64,000 bases of DNA from Agathobaculum hominis. Its GTDB lineage: Bacteria > Bacillota > Clostridia > Oscillospirales > Butyricicoccaceae. Location of the stretch: NCBI RefSeq assembly GCF_014288055.1, contig NZ_JACOPK010000005.1, positions 62,001 through 126,000 of the forward strand, read 5' to 3'. Made by a program: the position numbers and the translations under genes. Below the pieces are notes generated by a model. The model saw only the letters and a program-made list of their open reading frames with translations. It did not search any database and was not told the origin of the DNA. Of this stretch, positions 1-8,158 are shown piece by piece (the first letter of the stretch is position 1; each line of letters starts with the position of its first letter).

Positions 1-332
1 TTTTTCGAATCTTCCGAAGCGTCGGAAGAAGCGTTGTTATTGCCAGACTCCGTGCTGTCCGTACCGCCGTTTGCTTCGTCGCCAGACGGAGCCGGTGCGG
101 TATTCTGATTCTCGGGCTTTGCCTCGGTCTCAGAAGGAGTGGGATCAGCGGGAGTTTCGGTGGGGTCTGCTGCGGGAGTGGAATCAACCACCGGTACTGC
201 GATTTCTTCGTTCGCCGGAAGAAGTGCGATGTCCTCATCGTCGGCCAGCGCCCAACTCGGGCACATGGTCAGCATCATGACAGTCGCAAGAGCTCCTGCG
301 AGCAGACGTTTGCGCGTATTCTTTTTTAACAT
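1..332 (-). CDS. Secreted Pro/Thr/Glu-rich protein, 3' part cut off by the window edge
   Basis: Reads leftward from the ATG at 332 and is still open at base 1 (110 codons visible). An AAGGAGG ribosome site lies 9-10 bases upstream. The first ~30 residues form a signal peptide: a Lys/Arg-rich start, a hydrophobic core, and a likely cut after SWALA. The rest is acidic and low-complexity, with repeated Thr-Glu-Thr-Pro-like and Asn/Ser-rich stretches typical of a linker in an exported or wall-linked protein. Any catalytic or binding domain would lie outside the window, so no function can be named. Two c-di-GMP-I riboswitches precede it, so its expression probably follows c-di-GMP, as is common for adhesins and surface proteases in Clostridia. 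Confidence 0.8.
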   Translation of the reverse strand, partial: MLKKNTRKRLLAGALATVMMLTMCPSWALADDEDIALLPANEEIAVPVVDSTPAADPTETPADPTPSETEAKPENQNTAPAPSGDEANGGTDSTESGNNNASSDASEDSK

Positions 333-385
333 ATGGAATGCCTCCTTGGTCAGCGTGCATGCTGATCGAGAGGAATTGCAGATGT

Positions 386-486
386 ATTTCTGGCAACCGG
401 CTGCCATGCGGAAGGGGAACCTTCCGTTTAGGCCCTTGGCTTTGCGAGATCGGCTTTCACCGATAGTGCCTTTGTCTGTACAACTT
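386..486 (-). ncRNA. c-di-GMP-I (GEMM) riboswitch, gene-proximal copy of a tandem pair
   Basis: On the minus strand the segment carries the class I hallmarks in order: a P2 hairpin closed by a GNAAA-type loop (CGGTGAAAGCCG), CGCAAAGCC, GGGCCTAAAC, the P3 hairpin GGAAGG/CCTTCC, and the receptor-like GGCAGCCGGTTGCC. It lies ~55 bases upstream of the secreted-protein start. The stretch after it contains CCTCT, which could pair with the gene's GGAGG. That would put control at translation, but this is inference. Boundaries are approximate. Confidence 0.88.
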
Positions 487-561
487 GCTCCTCAACGAGC
501 CGCACAGATCATGTGTGTTTGGGTTTGTGTGCATCTCAGAATGTAATGCAGTTTCAACCTC

Positions 562-610
562 CAAATAAAATACCCCCTTTACAGTGCGCACAGCTCTGCG
601 AAGGAGGTAC
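562..610 (-). terminator. Intrinsic terminator between the tandem riboswitches
   Basis: On the minus strand TACCTCCTT (609-601) can pair with AAGGGGGTA (579-571). The loop contains a small CGCA/TGCG hairpin, and TTTTATTT follows directly. This is a standard rho-independent layout and forms the likely expression platform of the distal riboswitch. Confidence 0.65.
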
Positions 611-615
611 ATGGT

Positions 616-713
616 ATCACTGGCAACCGGCTGCCGTGCGGAGAAAAGAGCTCCGTTTAGGCCCGTGGCTTTGCGAGACCGGCTTTCGCCGATGGTGCTT
701 TTGTCTGTACCGG
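616..713 (-). ncRNA. c-di-GMP-I (GEMM) riboswitch, promoter-proximal copy of a tandem pair
   Basis: This is a close copy of the riboswitch at 386-486. It has the GAAA-capped P2 (CGGCGAAAGCCG), CGCAAAGCC, GGGCCTAAACGGAG, a P3 hairpin GGAGCTC/GAGCTCC-like with a short loop, and GGCAGCCGGTTGCC. The 5' edge holds GGTAC and the 3' edge GTACC, which extend helix P1. That GTACC overlaps the first strand of the terminator at 562-610, so P1 and the terminator are mutually exclusive. Confidence 0.88.
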
Positions 714-834
714 TACCCGTTCGCGGGAGTCATGCACAGATTTCGCTGGTCGCTGTCTGCCGGTAAGGCAGCATGCGGAAAACATACTGAGTCCTTTTGC
801 ACGGCCGGACAGAATGCTGCGAATCAACACTTTC

Positions 835-863
835 AGTATACTATAATTATCCGTAAACGACAA
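835..863 (-). promoter_or_regulatory. Sigma-A-type promoter for the tandem riboswitch transcript
   Basis: TTGTCG (863-858) and TATACT (840-835) are separated by 17 bases on the minus strand. The start would be near 828, about 115 bases before the first riboswitch. Confidence 0.6.
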
Positions 864-980
864 GTAAATAATGTAAACTGATTTTGATTCGCGGCGGATT
901 TATACAAAATGACCGCTGATTAAGTACAGAAAAGGGTGAAGTCGGCGTCATCTGTATACAAAGTGGAAGAGTAAAAAGCG

Positions 981-1802
981 TTAAGCGGCTGCTGCGGCGA
1001 GCGTATCGCTGGTGTTCGTATAGGTCAGCGGGGATACGCAGTCATGCAGGTTCTTTGCGTTCCTGACATTGCGGGTAACGGCGTAGGTCAGGTCGATCTG
1101 GTACCAGCTGCCGTTCAGGTTGACCTTGTTCCATGCGTGATAGCTGGAACCGGCGTAGCCCTTGGTCAGTGCGCACGGGATGCCCTCGCTGCGGCACATT
1201 GCCGCGAACAGGGAAGAGAAATCGTAGCACATGCCGGTGGTGCCGTTCAGGGTAGCGGCGGTATCCGGGATGTACTTGGTGATCTTGCCGCTGGTGATCT
1301 CATTTGCCAGCTTGTAATCATAGGAGTAACGGTCTGCCATGTAGTTGTAGATGGCGACGACCTTTTCCTCGTCGGTCTTTGCGTTCTTGCAGAGCTCAGC
1401 AGCCTTGGCGGAAACAGCGTCACCCTTGGAGAACTGAATGTCCGAGGTGGAGACGAGGTAGGGAGCGAAGCGGTCCTTGACGGCAACGTTCATGGACCTG
1501 GACGCTACCTGCTCGTAAGAGGAGCCGGAAACGTTGCGGTACAGGGTTACAGTGTACTTGCCGTCACCCTGGTCGAGCGAGAACGAAGCATCCTTGCCGC
1601 TCGGGCAGTCGCGGTAAACCGTCTTGCCGCTGTTGTACTGGATGCCGACCTTGAGCTTGGCACTCGAGGTGTAGTTAACGGTTACATAACCGTGGGATGT
1701 GTTGCTCATGTCAACAATGTCATTCGCTGCCGCTGCGGTGAAACCCATCGAGAGGACAGCTGCTGAAAAAACTGTGCAAGCAAAACGAAAAAGCCGCTTC
1801 AT
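981..1802 (-). CDS. Secreted transglutaminase-like (papain-fold) protein
   Basis: 273 residues with a signal peptide (residues 1-26, cut after FTAAAA). The C-terminal half matches the transglutaminase-like superfamily (PF01841): Cys192 in GTTGMCYDFSSL, His222 in YHAWNKV and Asp237 in IDLTYA form the expected triad. Residues 30-115 look like an all-beta prodomain. In Clostridia, secreted proteins of this type are thought to crosslink or cleave wall or surface peptides; the substrate here is unknown. The gene has its own riboswitch and promoter (1818-1978), and an AAAGGAG site sits 8 bases before the ATG. It reads in the same direction as the upstream secreted protein, and both appear to be c-di-GMP controlled. 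Confidence 0.85.
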   Translation of the reverse strand: MKRLFRFACTVFSAAVLSMGFTAAAANDIVDMSNTSHGYVTVNYTSSAKLKVGIQYNSGKTVYRDCPSGKDASFSLDQGDGKYTVTLYRNVSGSSYEQVASRSMNVAVKDRFAPYLVSTSDIQFSKGDAVSAKAAELCKNAKTDEEKVVAIYNYMADRYSYDYKLANEITSGKITKYIPDTAATLNGTTGMCYDFSSLFAAMCRSEGIPCALTKGYAGSSYHAWNKVNLNGSWYQIDLTYAVTRNVRNAKNLHDCVSPLTYTNTSDTLAAAAA

Positions 1803-1817
1803 ATCCGGCGATCTCCT

Positions 1818-1904
1818 TTCGGTAACTGGCTGCCAGCCCTCTCAGAGGGGTAAGGCCCTATAGCTTTGCGTCGCCATCTTTCGATGGTTTTGCTATTATC
1901 GTTT
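1818..1904 (-). ncRNA. c-di-GMP-I (GEMM) riboswitch upstream of the transglutaminase-like gene
   Basis: Minus-strand motifs in order: AAAACCATCGAAAGATGGCG (P2 with a GAAA loop), CGCAAAGC, GGGCCTTAC, a P3 hairpin CCCTCT/AGAGGG and GGCAGCCAGTTACC. The 3' end is only ~5 bases from the AAAGGAG ribosome site. The ATCTC just 5' of P1 can pair with the GAGAT of that site. Control is therefore probably at translation initiation (inference). Confidence 0.9.
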
Positions 1905-1948
1905 GAGATGCGGTCAAAGCGACTGCATCATCTTTTTTTAGTGACTAC

Positions 1949-1978
1949 AGTATAAACCCATACAGCGAGCTTTGTCAA
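1949..1978 (-). promoter_or_regulatory. Promoter of the riboswitch/transglutaminase-like transcript
   Basis: Perfect TTGACA (1978-1973), an 18-base spacer, and TATACT (1954-1949). A TGTCGAA sequence resembling a Spo0A box lies further upstream at 2010-2004. Confidence 0.75.
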
Positions 1979-2082
1979 CAGAATTCCTGCAAAAAAATCA
2001 AAATTCGACAGAAAAATCTCATGCGCACAAATCGCAATGAAAAAAGTATGTAAAATCGCTTTTCCCGTGCGGCATAATATCC

Positions 2083-2088
2083 TATAAT
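2083..2088 (+). promoter_or_regulatory. -10 element for the phosphofructokinase gene
   Basis: TATAAT lies 42 bases before the start codon. The -35 region is poor (TTTTCC-like), so only the -10 is supported. Confidence 0.45.
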
Positions 2089-2129
2089 GGGGAGAAGAAA
2101 ACCGCAGGGAGACCGGCGGGGGAAGGACG

Positions 2130-3212
2130 ATGAATATGAAAATCGGAATGCTTACGAGCGGCGGCGACTGTCAGGGACTGAATGCGGCGCTCCGGGGTGT
2201 CGCAAAGACGCTGTATAACGAGATGGGCAAAGGCGTGACGCTGTACGGTATCCGCGACGGCTACCGCGGCCTGATCGAGGGAGACTACCATGAGATGAAG
2301 CCGGACGACTTTTCGGACATTCTGACGCTCGGCGGCACCATCCTCGGCACCTCGCGTCAGCCGTTCAAGCAGATGCAGCGCCCCGAAGAGGACAGCGAGC
2401 AGACAAAGCTGGATAAAATGCTGAAAACGGTGAAAAAGGCCGGATTTGACTGCCTGGTCATTCTCGGCGGCAACGGTACGCACAAGACTGCGAACCTGCT
2501 GCGCGAGAACGGCGTGAACGTCGTCACGCTGCCCAAGACCATCGACAACGACCTGTGGGGGACGGAGCTGACCTTCGGCTTCCAGTCGGCGGTGAACATC
2601 GCCTCGGAGGTCATCGACTCCATCCATTCGACCGCTTTTTCCCACTCGCGCGTGTTCATCGTCGAGATCATGGGTCACAAGGCCGGCTGGCTGACGCTGC
2701 ACGCGGGCATCGCCTCGGGCGCGGACGTCATTGTCATCCCGGAGATCCCGTACTCCGCGAAAAAGATCGCGCAGGCCATCGAAAAGCGTGCGAAGGACGG
2801 CAAGCGCTTCTCGATCATTGCGGTCGCGGAGGGCGCGGTCAGCCGCGAGGAGGCGGCCATGAGCAAAAAGGAATTCAAGGCGGCACGCGAGGCCATGCCG
2901 TACCCGTCGGTATCCTACCGGCTCGCGGCGGAGTTGAAGGAGCTGACCGGGCAGGAGATCCGCGTGACCATCCCCGGCCATTTTCAGCGCGGCGGCGCAC
3001 CCTGTGCGGCAGACCGCGTGCTCTCGAGCCGCTTCGGCGCGGCGGCCGCCGAGCTCATCCGTGAGGGAAAGTTCGGAAATATGGTCGCGCTGCGCGATGA
3101 TAAGATCGTGGCCGTGCCGCTCTCCGAGGTGGCGGGCAAGCTGAAGACCGTGCCGCCCGACTGCGAGATCGTCGCGCAGGCGCGTGCGCTCGGCCTGTCC
3201 ATGGGAGATTAA
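2130..3212 (+). CDS. pfkA: 6-phosphofructokinase, PKTIDND (group III-like) type
   Basis: 360 residues. It phosphorylates fructose 6-phosphate to the 1,6-bisphosphate, the committed step of glycolysis. Visible motifs are the N-terminal TSGGDCQGLNA, the nucleotide site GGNGT (113-117), the catalytic PKTIDND (135-141), and the substrate-binding EIMGHKAGWL. PKTIDND with Lys rather than Gly is typical of the PPi-dependent and mixed-substrate branch. The Gly in GGNGT favours ATP, while Asn replaces the usual Asp of GGDGT/GGDGS. The phosphoryl donor is therefore uncertain. A GGGGGAAGG site precedes two possible starts, 2130 and 2136; the second matches the family N-terminus better but the longer frame is kept. 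The gene stands alone and ends in a strong terminator. Confidence 0.88.
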   Translation: MNMKIGMLTSGGDCQGLNAALRGVAKTLYNEMGKGVTLYGIRDGYRGLIEGDYHEMKPDDFSDILTLGGTILGTSRQPFKQMQRPEEDSEQTKLDKMLKTVKKAGFDCLVILGGNGTHKTANLLRENGVNVVTLPKTIDNDLWGTELTFGFQSAVNIASEVIDSIHSTAFSHSRVFIVEIMGHKAGWLTLHAGIASGADVIVIPEIPYSAKKIAQAIEKRAKDGKRFSIIAVAEGAVSREEAAMSKKEFKAAREAMPYPSVSYRLAAELKELTGQEIRVTIPGHFQRGGAPCAADRVLSSRFGAAAAELIREGKFGNMVALRDDKIVAVPLSEVAGKLKTVPPDCEIVAQARALGLSMGD

Positions 3213-3213
3213 T

Positions 3214-3262
3214 AAAAAAGCACCTCCGATATGCCTTTCCGGCTGTCGGAGGTGCTTTTTTA
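3214..3262. terminator. Bidirectional terminator between pfkA and the S-layer gene
   Basis: AAAAAAGCACCTCCGA and TCGGAGGTGCTTTTTT form a long stem with T-tracts on both strands. It serves the two convergent genes. Confidence 0.9.
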
Positions 3263-3269
3263 TGCGGGT

Positions 3270-5852
3270 TTAACCGAGCTTTACGCGCTCGCGCAGAGAA
3301 CCGGTGACCGAAAGCTGAACTGCCTGGGTCTTGTAGCCGGTGCAGGCCACCTGCGCTACATAGCTGCCGCGCTTGACGCTGAAGGAAGCGGTGCCGTCCG
3401 CGCCGGTGGTGATGGTCTTGCCGCCGATAGATACCGCCGCGCCGGAAAGCGGAGCGCCGTATTCGTTGGTGACGACGAGCTGGACCGTCTCGAGGATCTC
3501 GCCGGTCATCTTGACCGTGCGGCCGGAGGAGACGCTCGTGGTCTGCGTGATGGCCGAGGTGAAGCGCTCGTGCGTTGCCGTCAGCGTGTAGCTGCCGCGC
3601 TTGACGTAAACGGTCGCCTTGCCGTCCGAGTCGGTGACGAGGGTCTGTGCAGCGGTGCCGCTCTCGGCATCGTTCGGGGTGAAGGTGACGGTCGCGCCCG
3701 AGATGGGCAGACCGAGGTCATCGACCACGTTCGCGGTCAGCGCGTAGGTCGTGACGTAGTTGACGCGCAGCGTCGGGCTCTGGCCCTTGCTCATGACGAA
3801 GGTGAAGTCGGCGTAGGTCGCGCCGTCCTTGCCGAACTGGGCGACAGCGGTCTTGCTGAGGGTGACGGTCGAGCCGTCTACCTTGTACTGCCAGTTCTCC
3901 TCGAGCGTCTTGCCGCCTGCGCGGATGTTCTTGAGGGTCGCGCCGTCCGCCGGGTTGAGGGTGACGGAGACGTCCTGATAGCCGCCGGACGAGGTGTTCG
4001 CGTCGAAATCGACCGAGGAGGGAGCGACTTCATTGACCGGCGCGGAATCCGTGACGGTCAGCGAGCAGCTCGACGAGGAGCCGCGCGTGGGGACGAAGGT
4101 GATGGTGTAGCTGCCCTTGCTCTTTTTAGCGAGCGTCTCGCGCAGGAAGGTGACCGTACCCGAGGTTGCGTTGTAGTTGTAGTCCTTGCCGCGCTCGAGC
4201 ACCGAGCTGCCGAGCTTGACCGTGTCGAGCAGGGTGCCGGCCGGCAGGCTGAGCGTTACGGTGACATCGGCGTGGTTTGCCGAGCCCTCATATTTGTCGA
4301 ACGTGACCTGCGAGGGGCTGACCGCGCTGAGCGAGGAGTTGCTGACGACGATGCCGATGGCGGCCTTGGTGCCGTCCTCAAAGCTCAGCTCCGCGGTGTA
4401 GGTGCCGACAGACAGAGTGGACAGATAGGTCTTGTAGATGCGGATGCCGTTTTTGTCGGAGAGGATGTTGTAATCCGTGCCCTGACGCAGGTTCTTGCCG
4501 CCGACGGTGACGCGGGTCAGATCGTTCTTGTCCGCATTGAACAGAAATTCGTAGGAAAAGGCGATGTTGTCCTTGTTGTTGATGTCGATGGACAGGGTAG
4601 ACGGGGAGACCGAAACGCTCGTCGAGGAGGCGGCGGACTTGCCCGCGATGGTGGCGGTGACGCCGCTGGCGAGCTGTACCTCAGCCGGCTGCATGACAAG
4701 CTCGCAGCCGCTCGCGTTCAGCTTTGCGGTCTGCACCGAGCCGTTGCCGGTGACGGTGGTCTTTGCATCCGCGGTCAGCTCGCTGATGAGCGTGCTGCCG
4801 GTGGTGACGATGGTGGAAGCGGCTTTGGTGTCCAGATCCCAGACCGAAGCGTCGAGCGAAAGGCTCGCGCCCTCACCGGTCACGGTGACATCGGAGAAGC
4901 CGCCTGCATTTGCGGAAAGACCGCTCTCAGAGAGCGAGGCGGAGGACTGCACCTCGGCGGTGCCGATATTGGTCGAGCCGGTCGCGATCACGGTCGGCTT
5001 GATGCCCATCGGGTTGGAGACGATGAGGTTCATCGCGGTCACGCCGTCGAGCGTGACGTTGCCGCCGCCGACGATGATATCGCCCTTGACGGTGACGTTG
5101 TTCAGGTTGACGTTGCCGGAGAGCACGCCCTCTGTGATGTAGAGATTGCCCTCGATGGTCGCGTCAGACAGCGTGCAGGCCGCCGAGATGGTGACGTTCT
5201 TCGTGTCGCCGTTGAAGGCGGCGGCAGTGTACTGTCTGCCGGACTCGCCGAGCGACGAGCCGAGGTAGAAGTACAGGATCTTGGCGATCTCGCCGCGCCT
5301 GAGGTTGCCCTGCGGCTTGAAGGTGCCGTCGGTGTAGCCGTTGATGTAGCCCTGAGAGACCGCCTCGGCGACGTAGCTCGTCGCGTAGGAGGAGATTTTG
5401 GACTTGTCGGTGAACACATCGAGCTTGGACGCGGACGCAGTCGGTGCATACTTGTGCAGGCGGCCGAGAATGGTCGCGGCCTGCTCGCGGGTCAGCGTGC
5501 CCTCCGGGTCCATCCTGTTGTTGCCCATGCCGTTGATGTAGCCGTGCTTGACGGCGATCTGGATGGTCTCATAGTACGTATCCGAGCTTTTGACATCGGA
5601 AAAGCTGATGGATGCCTTTTCGGTGAAGTCAAACGCGCGGTTGATGTAGCGCATGAATTCCCAGCGCGTGACCGAGGCCTCGGGGGTATAGTTGCCGGTC
5701 GAGGCGGAGGGGTTGATGATGCCGAGCTCGTGGAGCGAGGTCACATAGGGCTTCGACCAGTGCGAGTCGATGTCGGCCGCGAGCGCTGCCGGGACAGTGC
5801 CGGCGAGCAGGGCCGCCGCCAGAAAGGCGGAGAAAAATCGTTTCAGTTTCAA
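3270..5852 (-). CDS. S-layer-homology surface protein with X2-like and carboxypeptidase-regulatory-like repeats
   Basis: 860 residues, starting at a TTG with AGAGGTGA six bases upstream. Order of parts: signal peptide (1-25), three SLH repeats (~27-205; HWSKPYVTSLHELGII and YINGYTDGTFKPQG are typical) that bind secondary wall polymer, then a Val/Thr-rich region (~215-400) with strand-turn periodicity suggestive of a beta-helix. Next come three ~95-residue Ig-like modules of the X2 type (DKNDLTRVTVGGKNL, LDTVKLGSSVLERGKDY, LKNIRAGGKTLEENW), and finally two carboxypeptidase-regulatory-like sandwiches (~700-860; GLPISGATVTF and GAPLSGAAVSI). No catalytic site is visible. The protein probably acts as a cell-surface scaffold or adhesive stalk. 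It lies 70 bases after gatD on the same strand. Confidence 0.85.
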   Translation of the reverse strand: MKLKRFFSAFLAAALLAGTVPAALAADIDSHWSKPYVTSLHELGIINPSASTGNYTPEASVTRWEFMRYINRAFDFTEKASISFSDVKSSDTYYETIQIAVKHGYINGMGNNRMDPEGTLTREQAATILGRLHKYAPTASASKLDVFTDKSKISSYATSYVAEAVSQGYINGYTDGTFKPQGNLRRGEIAKILYFYLGSSLGESGRQYTAAAFNGDTKNVTISAACTLSDATIEGNLYITEGVLSGNVNLNNVTVKGDIIVGGGNVTLDGVTAMNLIVSNPMGIKPTVIATGSTNIGTAEVQSSASLSESGLSANAGGFSDVTVTGEGASLSLDASVWDLDTKAASTIVTTGSTLISELTADAKTTVTGNGSVQTAKLNASGCELVMQPAEVQLASGVTATIAGKSAASSTSVSVSPSTLSIDINNKDNIAFSYEFLFNADKNDLTRVTVGGKNLRQGTDYNILSDKNGIRIYKTYLSTLSVGTYTAELSFEDGTKAAIGIVVSNSSLSAVSPSQVTFDKYEGSANHADVTVTLSLPAGTLLDTVKLGSSVLERGKDYNYNATSGTVTFLRETLAKKSKGSYTITFVPTRGSSSSCSLTVTDSAPVNEVAPSSVDFDANTSSGGYQDVSVTLNPADGATLKNIRAGGKTLEENWQYKVDGSTVTLSKTAVAQFGKDGATYADFTFVMSKGQSPTLRVNYVTTYALTANVVDDLGLPISGATVTFTPNDAESGTAAQTLVTDSDGKATVYVKRGSYTLTATHERFTSAITQTTSVSSGRTVKMTGEILETVQLVVTNEYGAPLSGAAVSIGGKTITTGADGTASFSVKRGSYVAQVACTGYKTQAVQLSVTGSLRERVKLG

Positions 5853-5922
5853 AAGTAATCACCTCTTATTATTTATAATAATACCACGTTTCAACAGGTC
5901 TGTGTGTTACACTTGTGTGTCA

Positions 5923-6663
5923 TTATCCGTTGTGCGACAGACGCTCCTGCATATAGCGGTGGGCGTTCAGCTCGAGCGTGTCGTCGAGGGGCGCGAGCGG
6001 CTCTGCGCCGTCATAGCGGTGGTTGAGCGCGGTCTGAAGGATAAAATCGCACAGGACCGGGTTTTTCGGGAGCAGCGAGCCGTGTGAATACGTGCCGAAC
6101 ACGTTCTTGTAGCGCGCGCCCTCGGTCTTGTCCTCGCCGTTGTTGCCGTTTCCGGAGAGCATCATGCCGAGCGGGGCGACCTGCTCGCTGAGATAAGTCT
6201 TGCCGGAGTGGTTCTCGAAGCCGACGACGACCGTGTCGCCGCTCTCCGGGGTGGTCCTGAACATATAGTTGCCGATCATGCGCTCCTTTGCGCCGATGGT
6301 GTGCACGCCGATGGCGCCGATGAAGTCGAGCTGCACGCCGTCCCAGGTCTTGTAGTATTCGCCGAGCATCTGATAGCCGCCGCAGATGGCGAGAAAGGTC
6401 TTTTCCTCCTCGACCGCGGTGCGGATGTCCTGCGCCTTGCCGGAGGAAAGGTCGCGCAGCAGCACCTCCTGCTCGAAATCCTGACCGCCGCCGATGAAGA
6501 AGATGTCGTACTTGTCCGCGTTCAGCGGCTGGCCGATCGAGCATTCGTCGATATTGACCTTGATGCCGCGACCCTCAAGGCGGCGCTTCATGGTGATGAT
6601 GTTGCCGCGGTCGCCGTACAGATTAAGGATGTCCGGGTACAGATGGCAGATATTGAGTTCCAT
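5923..6663 (-). CDS. gatD: Lipid II isoglutaminyl synthase, glutamine amidotransferase subunit GatD
   Basis: 246 residues of a class I (triad) glutaminase fold. Cys94 in LAICGGYQMLG is the nucleophile and His194 in TYSHGSLLPKNP the partner. GatD releases ammonia from glutamine and passes it to MurT, which amidates the alpha-carboxylate of D-Glu in lipid II at the cytoplasmic membrane face. It follows murT by 15 bases on the same strand, the usual operon order. It lacks the CobB/CobQ N-terminal synthetase domain, as expected for stand-alone GatD. Confidence 0.94.
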   Translation of the reverse strand: MELNICHLYPDILNLYGDRGNIITMKRRLEGRGIKVNIDECSIGQPLNADKYDIFFIGGGQDFEQEVLLRDLSSGKAQDIRTAVEEEKTFLAICGGYQMLGEYYKTWDGVQLDFIGAIGVHTIGAKERMIGNYMFRTTPESGDTVVVGFENHSGKTYLSEQVAPLGMMLSGNGNNGEDKTEGARYKNVFGTYSHGSLLPKNPVLCDFILQTALNHRYDGAEPLAPLDDTLELNAHRYMQERLSHNG

Positions 6664-6678
6664 TTTTTCCGTTCCTCC

Positions 6679-8052
6679 TTATTCGTAGAACGCCTTGACG
6701 TCGGTATGTCTGCCAATCTCGCCACGCAGGTCGAACATGGCGGTGTAGGTCGGCATGATGAAGGCCGGAGCTGCGTCCGCGGCGATCTCACCGAGCAGCT
6801 TTTCGTAGTCGCGGACAAGCTCGATGCGCTCGGCCGGGAAGCCTGCGTACTTGAGGCGGAGCGCCATGTCGTCCGCGCGCACGCCCGAGACGAAGATGCG
6901 CGTAAAGCGGCTCTGCTGCGCGGCGAGCGCCTCGAAATCGACGTCCCAGATCCAGCTGATGTCCGTGCCGTCCGCGAAGCGGTCGTTGAGCAGGAAGGCG
7001 AGCTTGCAGCTGCCGACGTCGTGCGAGATGAGGTTGATGACCTGATTGTAGCCGGCCGGGTTCTTGACGAGCATCATGCGCGCCTGCGCCTGTCCCAGAC
7101 GGAACTGCTCGGCGCGGCCGAAGCCGCATTCGAACTGGCCGAGGGCGCTGACCGTGGTCTTTTCGTCGATGCCGACCACATGCGCGGCGGCAGCGGCAGC
7201 CGCGGCGTTATAGATGTTGTAGCCGCCCGGCAGGTTGACGTGCACCTCGTGAGCGTGTCCGAAAATATCGAGCACGATGTCCGAGGCGTCCGCGCCGGTC
7301 GAAATGACCTGTGTGACCGCGACCTCGGGGGCGACGCGGTGGTAGCCGCACTTCGGGCAGCGGAAACCGCCGAGATGGCCGTAGGTGCGGTAGTCATATT
7401 CGTACTGCGTCTTGCAGTGGATGCAGTAGACCGCATCGGACAGTTCGTGCGCGGTCTCCGAATAGATGGGGACGTTGACGCCGAAGCGGATGACAGGGTT
7501 CGGGATGCCGTCCTCGGCGAGCGAGGCGGTCAGCGAGCAGTCCGCGTTCAGACACAGCGTCGCGTTCGGGACATGGGTGATGCCCTCGCGGATGGCGTTC
7601 AGCGTATGCGTGATCTCGCCGTAGCGGTCGAGCTGGTCGCGGAAGATGTTGTTGACGACAAGGCATTCGACGGGAAGATATTCGCTCGTCCGGCGGAATG
7701 CGGCCTCGTCGCACTCGATGAGCGCGTGGGTGTAGGGGCATCTGCCCGACAGGGTGGCGTGCTGGGCGAACACGGCGATGATGCCGGTCAGCAGGTTCGC
7801 GCCCGACTTGTTGGAGAAATACCTGAGTCCTGCGTCAGCAAACGCCTGCTCGATCATGCGGGAGGTGGTGGTCTTGCCGTTCGTGCCGGTCACGACCGTG
7901 ACCTTGACGCCGCGCGACAGCTCGCCGAGAATGTTTTTGTCGATCTTGAGCGCAAGTTTGCCCGGCAGGTTGGTGCCACCGCGGCCGAGCTTTCGCAGAA
8001 CCGCACCCGATGCCTTGCATACCAGGACGGCCAGTCTGGTTCTAAGTCTCAT
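6679..8052 (-). CDS. murT: Lipid II isoglutaminyl synthase, Mur-ligase subunit MurT
   Basis: 457 residues. The Mur-ligase ATP loop TGTNGKTTTSR is at 55-65. A four-Cys zinc ribbon (CIHC followed ~20 residues later by CPKC) is inserted in the central domain, a diagnostic feature of MurT. A C-terminal DUF1727-like region ends in the partner-binding part. It uses ATP to activate D-Glu of lipid II for amidation with ammonia from GatD. The pair is nearly universal in Gram-positive bacteria that amidate peptidoglycan. The upstream side holds a dispersed hairpin element (8159-8372). Confidence 0.94.
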   Translation of the reverse strand: MRLRTRLAVLVCKASGAVLRKLGRGGTNLPGKLALKIDKNILGELSRGVKVTVVTGTNGKTTTSRMIEQAFADAGLRYFSNKSGANLLTGIIAVFAQHATLSGRCPYTHALIECDEAAFRRTSEYLPVECLVVNNIFRDQLDRYGEITHTLNAIREGITHVPNATLCLNADCSLTASLAEDGIPNPVIRFGVNVPIYSETAHELSDAVYCIHCKTQYEYDYRTYGHLGGFRCPKCGYHRVAPEVAVTQVISTGADASDIVLDIFGHAHEVHVNLPGGYNIYNAAAAAAAAHVVGIDEKTTVSALGQFECGFGRAEQFRLGQAQARMMLVKNPAGYNQVINLISHDVGSCKLAFLLNDRFADGTDISWIWDVDFEALAAQQSRFTRIFVSGVRADDMALRLKYAGFPAERIELVRDYEKLLGEIAADAAPAFIMPTYTAMFDLRGEIGRHTDVKAFYE

Positions 8053-8158
8053 ATCCGGACCTCGTTTTCGTTAAAATTCATAGATATAACAAGTATACCG
8101 CATTTTCGGATATAGCACAAGGAGACAGGTGAAAAACTTCGGTCTCAAGATTATCGGT

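Noticed and set aside
71..546. Two plus-strand ORFs over the secreted-protein gene and riboswitch
   Set aside because: They are antisense to a signal-peptide gene and a structured leader and have no ribosome sites.
3231..5858. 875-codon frame antisense to the S-layer protein
   Set aside because: Shadow of 3270-5852, rich in Arg/Ala/Gly/Val/Asp with no recognisable domain. The opposite strand has signal peptide and SLH motifs.
6208..8115. 635-codon frame antisense to gatD-murT
   Set aside because: MurT and GatD motifs on the other strand are unambiguous.
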